From contig JACBWW010000047.1 of the NCBI GenBank assembly GCA_020086605.1, positions 2,283,368 through 2,347,367 of the forward strand: a stretch of 64,000 nucleotides of DNA. Reading direction: 5' to 3'. The position numbers and the translations under genes are program-made. The DNA comes from Lanius collurio (Eukaryota; Chordata; Aves; Passeriformes; Laniidae). The notes below the pieces were generated by a model. It was not told where the DNA came from and did not search any database. It saw only the letters and a program-made list of their open reading frames with translations. Shown here one piece after another: positions 13,977 to 25,674 of this stretch. Every line of letters begins with the position of its first letter. The stretch's first letter is position 1.

Positions 13977-14330
13977 CTGTTTGCTCAACACATACCAAGA
14001 CTCTGCTGTTTGGGTGTTGGAAATGTAAACATAAACATTAATATTGGTCTGGGATCCTGTTTGCCTTGGCAGATGAAAGCCATATCTTTTTTTATATATC
14101 TCTTTTTTTCTTGTGGCACTGTGGGGGCCACAAGATATAAATTATCCACTGACTCTGTGAATACTGTAGCAGACATTAGAATAGATTTAAAAGATGAACT
14201 GAACTTTTAGATCTTTCAGGAGGAAGTTTGAGAGTCAGATGTTTGGGGAATGTCTTTCTCTAAAGCTTCTTGCACCTCCGTCCTTCTGCCCATGGTTGTA
14301 CGGTCAACTCCCATTCCTCAGGATATTCTC
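13977..14330. repeat. Copy B of the duplicated module, with a 34-bp insertion
   Basis: Direct repeat of 11662-11985. The main structural difference is about 34 bp of T-rich, pyrimidine-biased DNA (about 14082-14115) after 'GGCAGATGAAAGC', replacing about five bases of copy A. The rest aligns with point changes, for example TAAGCACAAACATG versus TAAACATAAACATTA. The T-rich segment with TATATAT is unlike its surroundings and could be a microsatellite expansion or a deletion in copy A. Confidence 0.85.
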
Positions 14331-15750
14331 ACTTAGGACTTAGTGGTGGGAAGCAAATGAATTTGATGCAGCTCTCAGAAAGTTTTGGGGCTGGATTAGG
14401 AATTGACACAATCCTCTCAGTTTGCATCTGTATCTCTTGGACTTGGGTGTTGACTTGGGGTCATTTGTGTTGCCTCTTCCAGATTCAAAGAGAGAACAGT
14501 ATTTATCAAAATCTCCACCTGGAGTAATTCTTACATTTTGCTGTAAGGTTGTAGTTTACATTTAGATTTCTTCCCTCACTTTACCTCCTTTTGGCTAATT
14601 CTCACCACTTTGAAATGTGAAATATCACAGTTTATATCACTGATCATTAAAATCAAAACAAACAAAAAAAAGCTCCAGCCTTTCAGTCATATACAGATAT
14701 ATAGAGTGCATTCATCCACATTACCTTAAGCTTCCTAAATTTCCTAGTTTACATTTAAACTTGTTATATCTGAGGTGCCACATATGCACAGGCTGGACTC
14801 CAAATATTCCATTTTGGTAATGTGGACATCCAATTTCTATGTTGTAACACTTGTCTCATGCTTCACTTTGAGATCCAAAAGCCACTGGGTCGAAATGTTC
14901 TTAATTAAAGCTGTTCATATCTTTGAAAATCCCATCCATCTTAGATCTGTATTATTATAGATGTGCTCTGGGTTTATTGATTCGGCTTCTGTTGTGAAAG
15001 TAGCTGAAGAAACCAGCCCAAACCAGAAATGAGACGAGTTTGTATCTTCATCAAAACTTTCCCCACACTGAAGAGCTGTTTGGGATTAGAATCCTAGTTC
15101 TTGCTCATTATAGAAATAGTTCTTTTCTACACGTTCAGAGCTGACATTTCCCTGAACTTTTTCAAATTAAGATATGGGGATGTGGTTTGAACTCATTGTT
15201 AGGACAGTTTTAAGGGCTTCATTCTTCTGCAGACAGATGTCAGGCAGTGAATTTCAGTGGGTTTAGAGCAGCATAAGATCAGCTTGACAGAAGGAAAAAT
15301 TAATTTCCTACCAAGTCTGATCTTTACCAGAACTTGACTTTTGTAGCTGACTTGTCTGGTTTGTACCTTGTAGCTTTGTGCTAAGATTTATATTTACAGT
15401 GTCATTATGCACAAACTCTTCCAGAGAGAATGGGGTCTTTTCTGTCTCATAATTAAAACAGTAAGAATTAATGATGAACTGGGGAGGCTTGCTTTTCTGC
15501 AGTAATGAAGTGGACTGCTTTCAGTGGCTAAGAAAAAATAAGTTAATACAGTGATTACTTTGGTCTGAACTAAGTTCTGTTGTAAAAGATAGAAGTATTA
15601 AAATTGTATTAGGCATGTAAAAAATCACAGCCCAGAACAGTAAACACATCGCAACTAAGCAGTACAGCTTTGATTCTAATGCTCAGCTAATTACAAAAGA
15701 AAACATGATAGTTTCTTTCGAAATTTATCTGTCTCTCCCTGTTTTTATTT
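14331..15750. other. Intronic sequence without recognised genes
   Basis: AT-rich intron with nothing recognised beyond a short A/C-rich stretch near 14657-14671. No ORF with a domain. Confidence 0.6.
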
Positions 15751-15773
15751 CCCCCCCCCCTTTTTGGGGGGGG
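15751..15773. repeat. C10-T5-G8 homopolymer hairpin
   Basis: Ten consecutive C (15751-15760), five T (15761-15765) and eight G (15766-15773) form a self-complementary stem with a T5 loop. Such tracts are prone to replication slippage and to sequencing or assembly error, so the exact run lengths should be treated with caution. Confidence 0.9.
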
Positions 15774-17040
15774 TCACCTAGGAATATTACACAAAAGTTA
15801 CAGTCACTTCTGCTGACTTTGCTGAACCACATCCCTCTGCCCAAACTAGCAAATTTTGCCCCTCCCTGCCTTTCATTTGCAGTTCTTCAACTCTCACTCC
15901 AGAAAGAGCAAGAGTTTGTCCAATGAAGCCACCTCATTGGGTGAGAAATAACTTCTTTGGAGAAATAACCTTGTTCTGGCCCTCAGCTGTCTCTGCCTGC
16001 TCACCTGTATTTTGAACAGCTGCTCATCTCTTTCCACGGGCACCCTGTTTCACAAAATCCAGGGAGGCTGCTCCCAAATCAGCAGAGACTGGCAAAGCCA
16101 GCAGGGAATAAAACTTAAAAGAGACTACTTCAGAAACCCTGAAGCCTGAGGTATGAAAAGAAAAGGACTTATTTCAGAGACATAGTGACAAACAGCCCAC
16201 AGTTTCGTAGCCACTGAGAAAATTAGCAGAAGAGCCTTTTGTGGCCTTATTTATGCTGTATTTACTAAAGCACAACATGTTAGGGAAAATGTAGACTTTC
16301 TTTACACTTTTCTCCTGTAAAGTAGGTTTTTCCTTCTGATTTTGTATTTAGCATCTCAGGGCTCATGACCAATTTTCAGCAATGCAAAGAATACTGGTTG
16401 GGGCTTTTTAAAGTTCCTTTTCTTTCGGTTTTGAGCTGCCAAGGAACATGGGAATGAAGAACTTAAAGGCTGAGCAAAGGTAATATACCAGGAATTATTT
16501 ATTCATCTCAAACAAGTTTCTTCTTCTCCCCTTGTCCCATTTCTGATCTGGACCATGGTAATTGCCATTATTTAGTGGGAAGGGGTCCTCAGGAGCCCTG
16601 GGAGCTTTCTCAGGGTGAGTGGCAGAAGTAATCCCTCCAGCTGTAAGGCAAACAGAAACAGCTACCAGTTCTCACAGGGCTTGTGAGACCCACATGAGCT
16701 GCTCTGTCCCCTTCCTTTGCTTAAGTTATTTGCTGACTGGCTGGCAGAAGAATGCCATCAATGTTTGCTCATTGCTTATAAAACACTCTTCCAAGGGGGA
16801 AAAGCGTGGTCCCTTCACCTCTCCCCTGCCAGCCCAGACTCTGAGCAGGACCCAGCTCTCCTCCCTTCTTCTCTCTCCTCTCCCAGCCCTCTGTCTGCCT
16901 CTCTTGGACTGTTTTAAAAATCCCCTCCGGTGTGTTTCCTCAATGCACTGTCACACGTTTTAATGTCAGTTCTTAGCCTGTCATCAATGAACTCTGCCAG
17001 CTCAACAGAGCTGAAACTGCTTGCAGTTGGCAGCAAAGAT
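15774..17040. other. Intronic sequence without recognised genes
   Basis: Ordinary intron with mild GC enrichment and pyrimidine-rich runs at about 16800-16900. No gene, CR1 or LTR piece was recognised. Confidence 0.6.
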
Positions 17041-17480
17041 CTATTGAAGTGCACGGTAACAGTTTTTCAATAGCAGCCTTTCATGTAAAATACTAAACTC
17101 TAGTGCAGTCTTTCTGCTACAGGCTGCGATTAAACTGTAATTCCCTGATAGACTTATAACCATGATTTCCTACCAGCTGGCCTGGGAAATTATTTCAGTA
17201 CTTCACCTGGCAGAGCTGTTCTTCAGACGGCACACAGAGAAAAGCACGTTTGGATTTCAGTCCCGGGGCTGGGAAGGCAGGAATGCTGCGGCTCCAGCCG
17301 GGGGCAGGTTTCCACAATAGATGGCAGCACCCAGAGCTCTGAAACTTTACAGCTAGCCAAGCTATTCCAGAGGATCCCGGTGCTCCTACCTCATTTCCAC
17401 TCGCTGCCCCACAATGGGGACATCCTCCTCCTTCCCTGCCCTATCCCTGGTTGTAATAACCTCGTTTTCCTTCCAAAAAT
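17041..17480. promoter_or_regulatory. Candidate noncoding regulatory element (CpG-containing)
   Basis: This block stands out from the CpG-poor intron by carrying about ten CpG dinucleotides, an E-box-type CAGCTG (17174-17179), and mixed AT/GC sequence without transposon features. Its texture resembles vertebrate conserved noncoding elements, but that is inference from composition only. It has no good ORF. A minus-strand CR1 lies about 430 bp to the right. If functional, an intronic enhancer for ERBB4 would be the simplest role. Confidence 0.25.
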
Positions 17481-17908
17481 CTTTCCCGATGCCCCACTGC
17501 TTCAGAGTAGGTGATGCTCAGTTTGTTCTGCTAAGAAGACTTTCAGAGCAAGTGAGAACTGAGAAACTGTCTCTTTGCCGGCTCCTATTTAATAACTTCA
17601 TTTCATCCCATAAAAAGGAAGCAATATGACATATTCATCAGGCCCTGAAACTTTGTCGTTCACTTGCAGCATCTGCAGAGTGAAAACAGAGGAGCAGTAA
17701 CATGTAATGCTTACACAGATTACAGGCCAAAGGAAATGAGATGTGCAGAGGGAATGAACTCCAAGAAACCATTCTTGCCTTTGAAAACTGAGAGCCCAGC
17801 ATATGTTGTCTTTATTATTCTCCCACTCTGGCAGAGAGATGTCCCTCTGCTCCTGCACAGCAGGGAACAGGGCGTGTTTCCCTCTGTACCAACTCTGTGT
17901 CTCCTCAG

Positions 17909-18190
17909 AGAATCATAGAATAGTTTGGGTTGGAAGAGACCTTGATCATCTACCTACAACTCCTTGCCATGGGCAGGGACACCTTCCACTATCTCAGGTT
18001 GCTCCAAGCCCTGTCCAACCTGGCCTTGGACACTTCCAGGGATGGGGCATCCACAGCTTCTCTGGGCAGCCTGTGCCAGGACCTGATCTAATCTAAAACT
18101 CCTCTCTGTCCTGTCTGAAAAGTCCCAGTTCTCTCAGCCTTTCCTCACGCTTCCCTTCCAGCTGCTGGCTGTGTCTCCAGCCTGCCTTCA
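17909..18190 (-). mobile_element. CR1 LINE 3' end, minus strand, internally deleted
   Basis: The plus strand begins with 'AGAATCATAGAATAGTTTGG' followed by 'GTTGGAAGAGACC', the reverse complement of the CR1 terminal repeat and 3' UTR. It continues through 'CCATGGGCAGGGACACCTTC' and 'CAAGCCCTGTCCAACCTGGC'. Further 5' in the element, the segment around 18065-18150 goes almost directly from the 'TTTTAGATTAGATCAGG' region to 'GAAAGGCTGAGAGAACTGGG'. In CR1 these blocks are normally separated by a longer stretch, so an internal deletion is likely. The 5' limit is approximate. It lies in the same orientation as ERBB4. Confidence 0.9.
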
Positions 18191-21100
18191 GTGACCTGTT
18201 GCACCTCTATAACTCACACAAAAGTTCCTGAATTTCTCTCATGTCCGAGGAACAGTAACCACCACCTTCCTAAACTGCTCCAACCGCCTTGGCTCATTCA
18301 GCCTAAAACCAGCACAAGCAGCAGGGACAGCCCCATGGGCAGGGAGCTCTTCAGAGAGCACAAGCACAGACAAAGGGGACTGTGTCCCCAACACCAAGGT
18401 CCTCAGAAATGGAAAGGGATGCAAGAAAAGGCTGCAGAAGACGTGAAGATGAGCTCTCACTTGCAATGACAGAGAAATGACAATGTGCTGCTGCACAGCA
18501 GCTGTCTGCTGGATGCCTCTGCACAAGGCAGAGGGCTGTTCATCCGAACCCCAACCCACCATGCCATGGCTAACAGTGGCCTTTTTGGGAGGCAGACCTA
18601 GTTTTAACTAAAGAATAAAAAGAATCAAATCTGCAATTAAAAAAAAAAAAAAATTAGCACTTTATTCAGTACTTTTCCTAGTACTGCCTTTTCAAACCTC
18701 ATTGCTTTAGTTCGTGCTGATTTGGCAACAAAAGATCTGCAGTGGCCCTGATACATGTGTGGAGCAACTCAGGCTGGTTTCTTCTTCCTCCAGATTTCTC
18801 TGGCAGCATAATGCATTTGAGGAAAGTACAGTGAGACAAATATGAGTGGGGAGGGTTACTACTACCTTTAGTACTACCCTGCAATCATATTTTAGTGTGT
18901 ATAAACTGATTTCTTAGTGCAAATGCAGAAGCCATTGCTCCTGCAAATAAAGACCTAGGATTGTTTTCCTGTTATGCCCCTGATAATTTAATTTTGGGCT
19001 TTAATTTTTCATGGGGTGCATTTCTAAACCTTGTTTTAAGTGCCAAAACCTCAGTGACCAAGGACAGGGAAGAAAGGAAAGGTAGCACTGTTTGCTGTGG
19101 CTTTCATTCTGCTCCATTCCCTCTCCCAGATGAATGCAATAACTTTCACTGCCACTTTGTCAGCAAGACAGAAATATGCAGCATCAAACATGCCACGTTA
19201 AAGTGCTGTCTGGGATATGAGCTGAGGGAGCTTGAGCCTTTGCTTGTGTCAACAGCATCTTTCACATCTCACAGGCATGGGGAGATGAAGGTCACTGAGG
19301 AAGAGCACTTGAATCAACACAGACCCAACTGACAGTGGTGAGCTTGAAAGGAAAAATTGCTCCCTATTTCTTTTTCTCATTTTTAACCAAAAGTAACAAG
19401 AAGAAGGTATCTATTTTAAAATATCACACTGCTAAAAGCCACGCACCCCCCAGACCATCTGCACTTCTAAGATAACTATAGCACCATGCCCCCCCAGCAC
19501 CAGCAACAGGAACCCTCCTAACACACTCCAAATCCCTGCCTTTGTGCAGGACTGGGACTGGAATGTGCTTTTCCTACTCTTTAGAGCCACCTTGCCAGCC
19601 AGACATTGGATGCCACTGGGAAAAGTATCTCTGTATCAAAAATCAAGTGGATCAGCAGAAAGTGACAGAAGGGGACAGAAATGCACATTAAAGTCTGACC
19701 TATGCACCAATTCAACAGTGGGGGGCAATCTGAATGAAAGGACAGCAGACAATTTAACCTGGCAGCAACACTCCATTCCTATATTGTCTTCCACAAATGA
19801 ATTCAGAGAAAGTGAAAAAACCCAAGTCATTAATCACTTTCATTATGCTTATATATACTAATTAGGTTAGGACTTCCATTGGTACTGCATAGCAGGGAAT
19901 ATGAAAAGCAGGAGGAATTAGGAGGCCTGCAAAAGGTGGGACAGAAAGTCCACGGGTTTATCACAAACATTGCCTGCAATCTTGTGCTGTTATCACTGTC
20001 TGAAGGCATCCCACACTGCCTTGCTCTTGATACAGCGTGGTGTTAACAACATCAAATCAACAGCAGGGTTACTGCTCTTCCAAGTGACTGGGAGTTTTAG
20101 TTCCTCCCTTCAACAGTCAACACAACAGCCACTCAAATGCAGCTGCAGGCCCACTCAAGAGATAGCAAATCTACCACACTATTTCAGGAGATGGTGAGAT
20201 CAAGGCTAATAAAGAAGCAACCTAGGACAGTGATTTTTCAGGTTTACAAGATGTTTCAGACAGACTTGGCTCTGTGGCATTTGGCATCTTGTCAGAGTTT
20301 AGCATGGAAATAAATAACATGTGATCCCTGCTGTATACTCAAATTTAGTACCCATGGTAAAGTTTTATGATGGGAGTGAGGTTTGCGTATTTTTTCATTA
20401 TGCAATTCTTCAGAAAACATAAGCTCTGTGCAGTGTTGCCCACAGAGGTGGCAATTTCCTACTTGTCCTACACTGCATTCTCCTGTGAGATCTGTGCTGG
20501 CTGGGATTCCTGTGCTGGAGAAGGCATCTGGACTGGACAGACAGGCAGGGATCACCAGCTGGAATCACAGGCACTCCTGTACCACTAGACAGAGGGGGAA
20601 TATTAAAGCTCAACAGTAATCTCAATCTCTCTGGCTTCTCACTCCCTTTGCCACAGGAATGTGTGCCAAAGCACAGTTAATGTCACTTTTTAGTGCTCCT
20701 TAGCTAAGCATCAGCTGGAGACAGGAATACAGAAAAGGAATATGCTGCCAGTATGGTTTCATTGTCAGGGCTGTGTCCCAACATTATTTATGCCACATCA
20801 TCATTGATGTTCTCTGCTCCAGATGAAAGGAGACAGATACAGCCTCCAGACATGAATTCACAGCCCTTCCTACTTTCTCACCTGAAGGAAAATTCTCACT
20901 GCAAAGAAATGCCACGTTGTAAATAGTTAGATTTTGGAAAAATACTCAATTCAGGTGGTAGGAATATGTAGTGTCCATTTCAGGACAATGTTGGACAGGA
21001 GTCAGCAGTGCACTCTTGTTGTCCTGAAGACTGAGCTGTACAGCAAGAAATGGCCAGCAGTCCATCAGAAGAGAGTATTCCCCTCTGTTTATTTGAAATT

Positions 21101-22451
21101 GCATTTGAGACCCCTGAATAGTAGAAGAGGGACATCAGCAGATCAGACAGAGCCCAGCACAGGATGGATAAGCTGGTTAGGGAGGGGAAAGAACCAGACA
21201 AAATACGGGGGGAGGGTAAGGAAATGGGGGTTTGCCCACCCTGGAGAGGAGGTGGTCCCTGTTGCAATCTAACTGCACACTTCCACTGCCAACAGGGAGC
21301 TTACAGAGGCAAGAGACCTCTGAAAAAGCTGCAAGATGAGGAATTGCCACTGGGTAGAAGGAAGCACTCTGCAATTCTGTGCTACCTTCCCCTTACAGAT
21401 TGTTTTATTGGTGAGATGAGGGGTCTGAAATGTTCAATCCAGGCAATGCCATTTTCTTATCAACAGAGTGTCCATCAAAAAATGAGAGAAGGAAAAAAAA
21501 AAACTGGAAAAACTTCCAGAGCATGGCCCTCGGGTGTGTGACCACCCTGCAGAGAGCAAAGAGGAATCCCTCATTTCTGGGCCCAGCTGTGCATATTTGT
21601 CACCCACAGTCAGTGCATGGTATGGCACGGTGCTGCCAACCTGCAGAAGAGCCCTGAGATGGATCCTTCTTACATGCAGGGCTACCTATTTTTAACAAGT
21701 TTTTCAGGTGATTTAAAAGAAGGTATTCCTATGCCACCCTAAACCTTTCTGCTTGCAATTTAAGCCATCATGGACATTTTCTCTGAAGAATCCCTGATTG
21801 TTGTGGCTTTTAAACATGGAGGCTGAGAGCTGTCATGAACAAGGAATCATGCAGGCTTCTTTGTGCTTAAACCCACCCCAGTATTCTGTGTTTATTCACC
21901 ATCTGCCATTAGAACAGAACATCATCCTTAGGCTGAAACAAGAAGCCGACTTTGATATCACTTGAATTACAAAAAAATAAATACTGCAATGCCCAAGTCA
22001 TTGCAAGTGAGGAATAAACATTGCAGATAAACAATAGCTTCTGATACAAAGTGATGCTCAACAAGAACCTCTAAAAGCATCAACTTATCATTCTTATTAT
22101 CAACCAAACATCCACCTTTCACTTTCATGTAGCATGCTACTATCAAAAATGAACATGAGGATTACATTTAAATCAGTAAACAGTAATGAAATACTTCACA
22201 GAGAGAACCTGTTAAAAGCTGGACCTGTTAAAGAGTTACTGGAGTGGTCAGATGATGGCCTATTCCAAGAAGATGTGAACTCTGCAGTGCACTTCAGCTT
22301 TCTGCTTCTGAGGAAGAACATTTCTTTGATATGTCAATATTCTAAAGAGCAATGGGGATCTCCAAAAAGCAACATCAAATGAAGGTTCTGTCATGACAAT
22401 TTTAGACTTTACTGTTCACAAATCCAGCTTCAGACAGAAAAGTATGATCCT
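18191..22451. other. Intronic sequence without recognised genes
   Basis: No exon or clear transposon. An A15 run lies at 18639-18653. A G-rich stretch at about 21206-21230 has three G runs with a long last loop. The ORFs of 100-125 codons here overlap each other on both strands without any domain. Confidence 0.6.
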
Positions 22452-22520
22452 GTTTTCCTGGGAACCCTGCCCTGCAAAAGTACTGGAGTTTTCCTGGGAA
22501 CCCTGGCCTGTGCAAAAGTG
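22452..22520. repeat. Two-copy ~36-bp tandem duplication
   Basis: The unit beginning GTTTTCCTGGGAACCCTG and continuing through CAAAAGT occurs at 22452-22487 and again from 22488 to about 22520. The second copy differs by a few bases, including an inserted TG before CAAAAGT. This looks like a recent simple tandem duplication with no coding meaning. Confidence 0.85.
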
Positions 22521-25261
22521 CTTTTCATGACATTTGTCTAAAGACTGAAAGCTGCAAGTCACGCAAGAGGATGGGAAATTGTAAAGGTGTGTGTGGATTA
22601 CTTCCAATCTTTCCATGGAGAAAAAAAAAGACTAACCCAGAATTACACCAAGGCAGGTTTAGCACCCCTTGAGGAAGGTTTTATAAACCTTTACACAGAA
22701 TTGTTTTCCCTTTGTAAGTCAGCATTGTTGTTCAACACAATGGCCTTCACTTAGCACAAGCTGAGGGTCAGCAGCCTTCCTGTGAGAGGTAAAAAAGGTG
22801 CTTTCCAGCACTTCGAGGAGCTGAGCAGATAAAACATTTTAGCTGAAAGAGAAAATACCTGCCTGGAATGACAGGAGTGGTTTTACTGTTGCACTTCATG
22901 TGCAGCTGCAATGCAACTCTGAGGGCTCTGAGCAAACTCACTCAGAGCTAGAGGAGGGAAATGCTGTGTCTGGAGCTCCCCTGGCTCCAGGAGCTCATCT
23001 CAGCTGGGGATGAGGATGCTGAGGCAGAGAACAGAGGCTGTGGCTGCAGCCAGCTCTGCCTCCTGCCTGCCCCTGCACCAGCTGGGCTTAAGTCACCTCC
23101 TTGTCAGTGAGAGACATTTAACAAGTCTTGATTTCACCTTCTCTTTCTCAGTAATTTAGGTTTTGCTCTGTTTCTACAAATACCTCAATTTGCAGAATCA
23201 GGAAAGGGAGAGGCTGAAATTTTCAGGCCCTTATCACATTTACACTCTAGGGGAGAAGAGTGCTCTTTTAGCTGATACCCCCTATATAAAATTTCAGTAA
23301 AATGTGGTAATGCATTTCAATAGCATTATAATGGCTATTACATTATAATGTCCTTTTTCTAGGAAGAAGTTGGTCTATCAAGAGGGTCTCTGAAGAGGTG
23401 ACTAACCTTAAAGTTTCTGAGTTTTGCTTCTAGAAATCTGAATAGTTTAATTCTGCAAAGTTACACTGGTGACAGTATCTACATTTCAGCATTTTGCCTT
23501 CCCCTCTCTTCTTAATTCTTGTACTCCAATCCCATGGACATGAACTTTTGCAAACACCCACAGAATAACTTGCCTAGTAAAGAGTTTGCTTAAACTACAA
23601 AAATGTCTGTTAGCAACTCAGGTGATGCACAGCAAACAAGACTTCCCAAAGAAAGACAAAGGGCCATTAATTCTACTTAGCTGCACATATGAAATATGCA
23701 ACAAACAACAAATATCCACAGGAACATCCACAGCCATCCCAGAGGACAAAACTCAGAATTAAAAATCAGGAATGACAGAAAAAAACCCTGCAGTATTACT
23801 GAAAAACATTCAGCTTTAGAAGTGGAGATCAAATGTTTGCCTGTGAGAATAGACAAAAAAAATGACAACAGGATCAGAGAACACCCTGTTGTGAGTGGGA
23901 TTCCTGCCATGATGTGGAGCAGGGAGAAGATGTTCAAATAATAAGGTTATTTTGACAATAAGTATTGAGTTGGTAGGCGTTTTGTATGAAAAGCAGAAAG
24001 TAGTCCCCAAATAACAATAATAACAACAACTTCAGGTGTCTGGTTGCCAGCACTCGTATTTCCTAGGTGTGAAGGAGCACAAGGATGTCTGCTTCTGTGG
24101 TTATTTGCTGGACAGAAGGGATATCTGCAGTACTCATGGATACAAAAAGTATCCTGTAAGAAGTTATCATTACACACCAAATAACTAGGAAGGTCAATGC
24201 TAGTGAATGACTGCTTAAAAATGAGATTTATAAAAAAGAATCAGGTGAATAGCTTGTATGCATGAAATATTGCAAACAACAGATAATGCACCAGGGGATT
24301 TATTAGTAAAACCAATTTGATTTTGTGAGCCTTAGATAATTTACAACCTGCATGTGAATAAGAAACAGGCTGTTCTCTGCTAGAAAACAATTCTCCTGGC
24401 AAAAAAATAGAAAAAAATAAAACCAACCAGAAAGGGAAAGACAAAAAACCCACAACCCTTAAGGTGGCAGAGCTCTGTGCTCCACAACTTCATGTGCTGC
24501 AGTGTCAACCAGCCTGGCAGAGAGGAGAAAGCTGACAGCTCTCCAGAGGAGCTGTGCAGGAGTCTGGAACAGCACAGACCTGATCCTGCATGTAATGAGA
24601 GAGAGAGAGCAGAGCTGCAAGGCAAAATCCCTGCCTGGCCACAGGGAAGGCACAGCCCGGCTGCTGCCGAGCCCCTGGCACAGACACAGCCTGCCTGTGC
24701 TGGGAGCAGCAGGGGAACCCAAACCTCTGGGTTCTGCTTGCCAGAAATGCACCACAAAAAGGTATTCAATTATAGGACATTAAAAAACCCCAACCTGCAC
24801 TCGCAGTGTCTGACTCAAAAATCCAGAGAATAGACAGCCAAATCAAGGAAATACTGACATATCTGTGCTCCTCTTTTATGCCTCAGGTTAAGCACACTGG
24901 AAAATTCTCATTAGCTGACAGTTTTAGCTGAAGGTCTTGTGTACCAGGCTAGCTGAGAATATTAGGCCTCATTAAATTAAAAAAAAAAAAAAAAAAGAAA
25001 GAAAAAAGGAACAAATATAGCTGCTGTAATACTCCATTTGGTTTGTCTAATTCTGCATTAATTGGTGCCCATGTAACAGTTTGCTTGCATTCCTTGTGGA
25101 ACTACACCGGACACAGGCACTTAACTGAACACAGCAACAAAATCCTTTATTTTACTCTGGCCAAAGCTGTCCCAAAAAGGCTCTGGAAGAAGATACAAAC
25201 TTTTCATGACCTCCCAGCAGGTGAGGCAACCCAGAAAATGTGGCTGTGGTGGCAACTTTGA
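22521..25261. other. Intronic sequence without recognised genes
   Basis: Contains an A18 run followed by GAAAG units at 24979-25009. A GC-richer segment at about 24460-24720 is open in several overlapping frames on both strands but has no domain. Nothing else was recognised. Confidence 0.6.
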
Positions 25262-25674
25262 CTGGAGCATCTCTCTGAGGAGGAAAGGCTGGGGGAACTG
25301 GGGATGTTCAGCCTCGAGAGGAGCCCCAGCTGAGAGGGGCCCTCATCCCTGTGTGTCCCTGTGTGCAGGGAGGGCTCCCAGGGGGAACCAGGCTCTGCTC
25401 TGTGGGGCCCAGCAATGGCACCAGAGGAATGAATGGGCAGGAACTGATGCTCAGGAAGTTCCACCTGGACAGGAGGAACTTTTCCTGTGCAGTGACTGAG
25501 CAGTGAAACAGAGAGCAGAGAGGCTGTGGAGTGTCCCTCACTGAGGATATTTCAGACCCATCTGGACACAATCCTGTGCTGTGGGCTCTGAGTTGACCCT
25601 TCTTGAGCAGGGAGGTGGGACCAGATGAGCCAGTGTGGTCCCTTCCAGCCTGACCCATCCTAGGATTCCATGAA
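25262..25674 (+). mobile_element. CR1 LINE 3' fragment, plus strand
   Basis: The sequence follows the CR1 3' region in order: 'GAGGAAAGGCTGGGGGAACT', 'GTTCAGCCTCGAGAGGAGCC', a block around 'GGAACTTTTCCTGTGCAGTG', 'GGGACCAGATGAGCCAGTGT', 'GGTCCCTTCCAGCC', and a terminal 'TAGGATTCCATGAA'. About 410 bp survive, more than in the other two CR1 pieces here. The copy is noncoding and antisense to ERBB4. ORFs across it on both strands, up to 146 codons, are by-products. Confidence 0.9.

Noticed and set aside
17312..17331. Possible CTCF site around CCACAATAGATGGCAGC
   Set aside because: The AGATGGCAG part fits, but the upstream half is poorly matched to the CTCF core, so it was not listed.
24460..24770. 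Overlapping ORFs of 90-129 codons on both strands
   Set aside because: Mutual antisense shadows in a GC-richer intronic patch with no recognisable protein.
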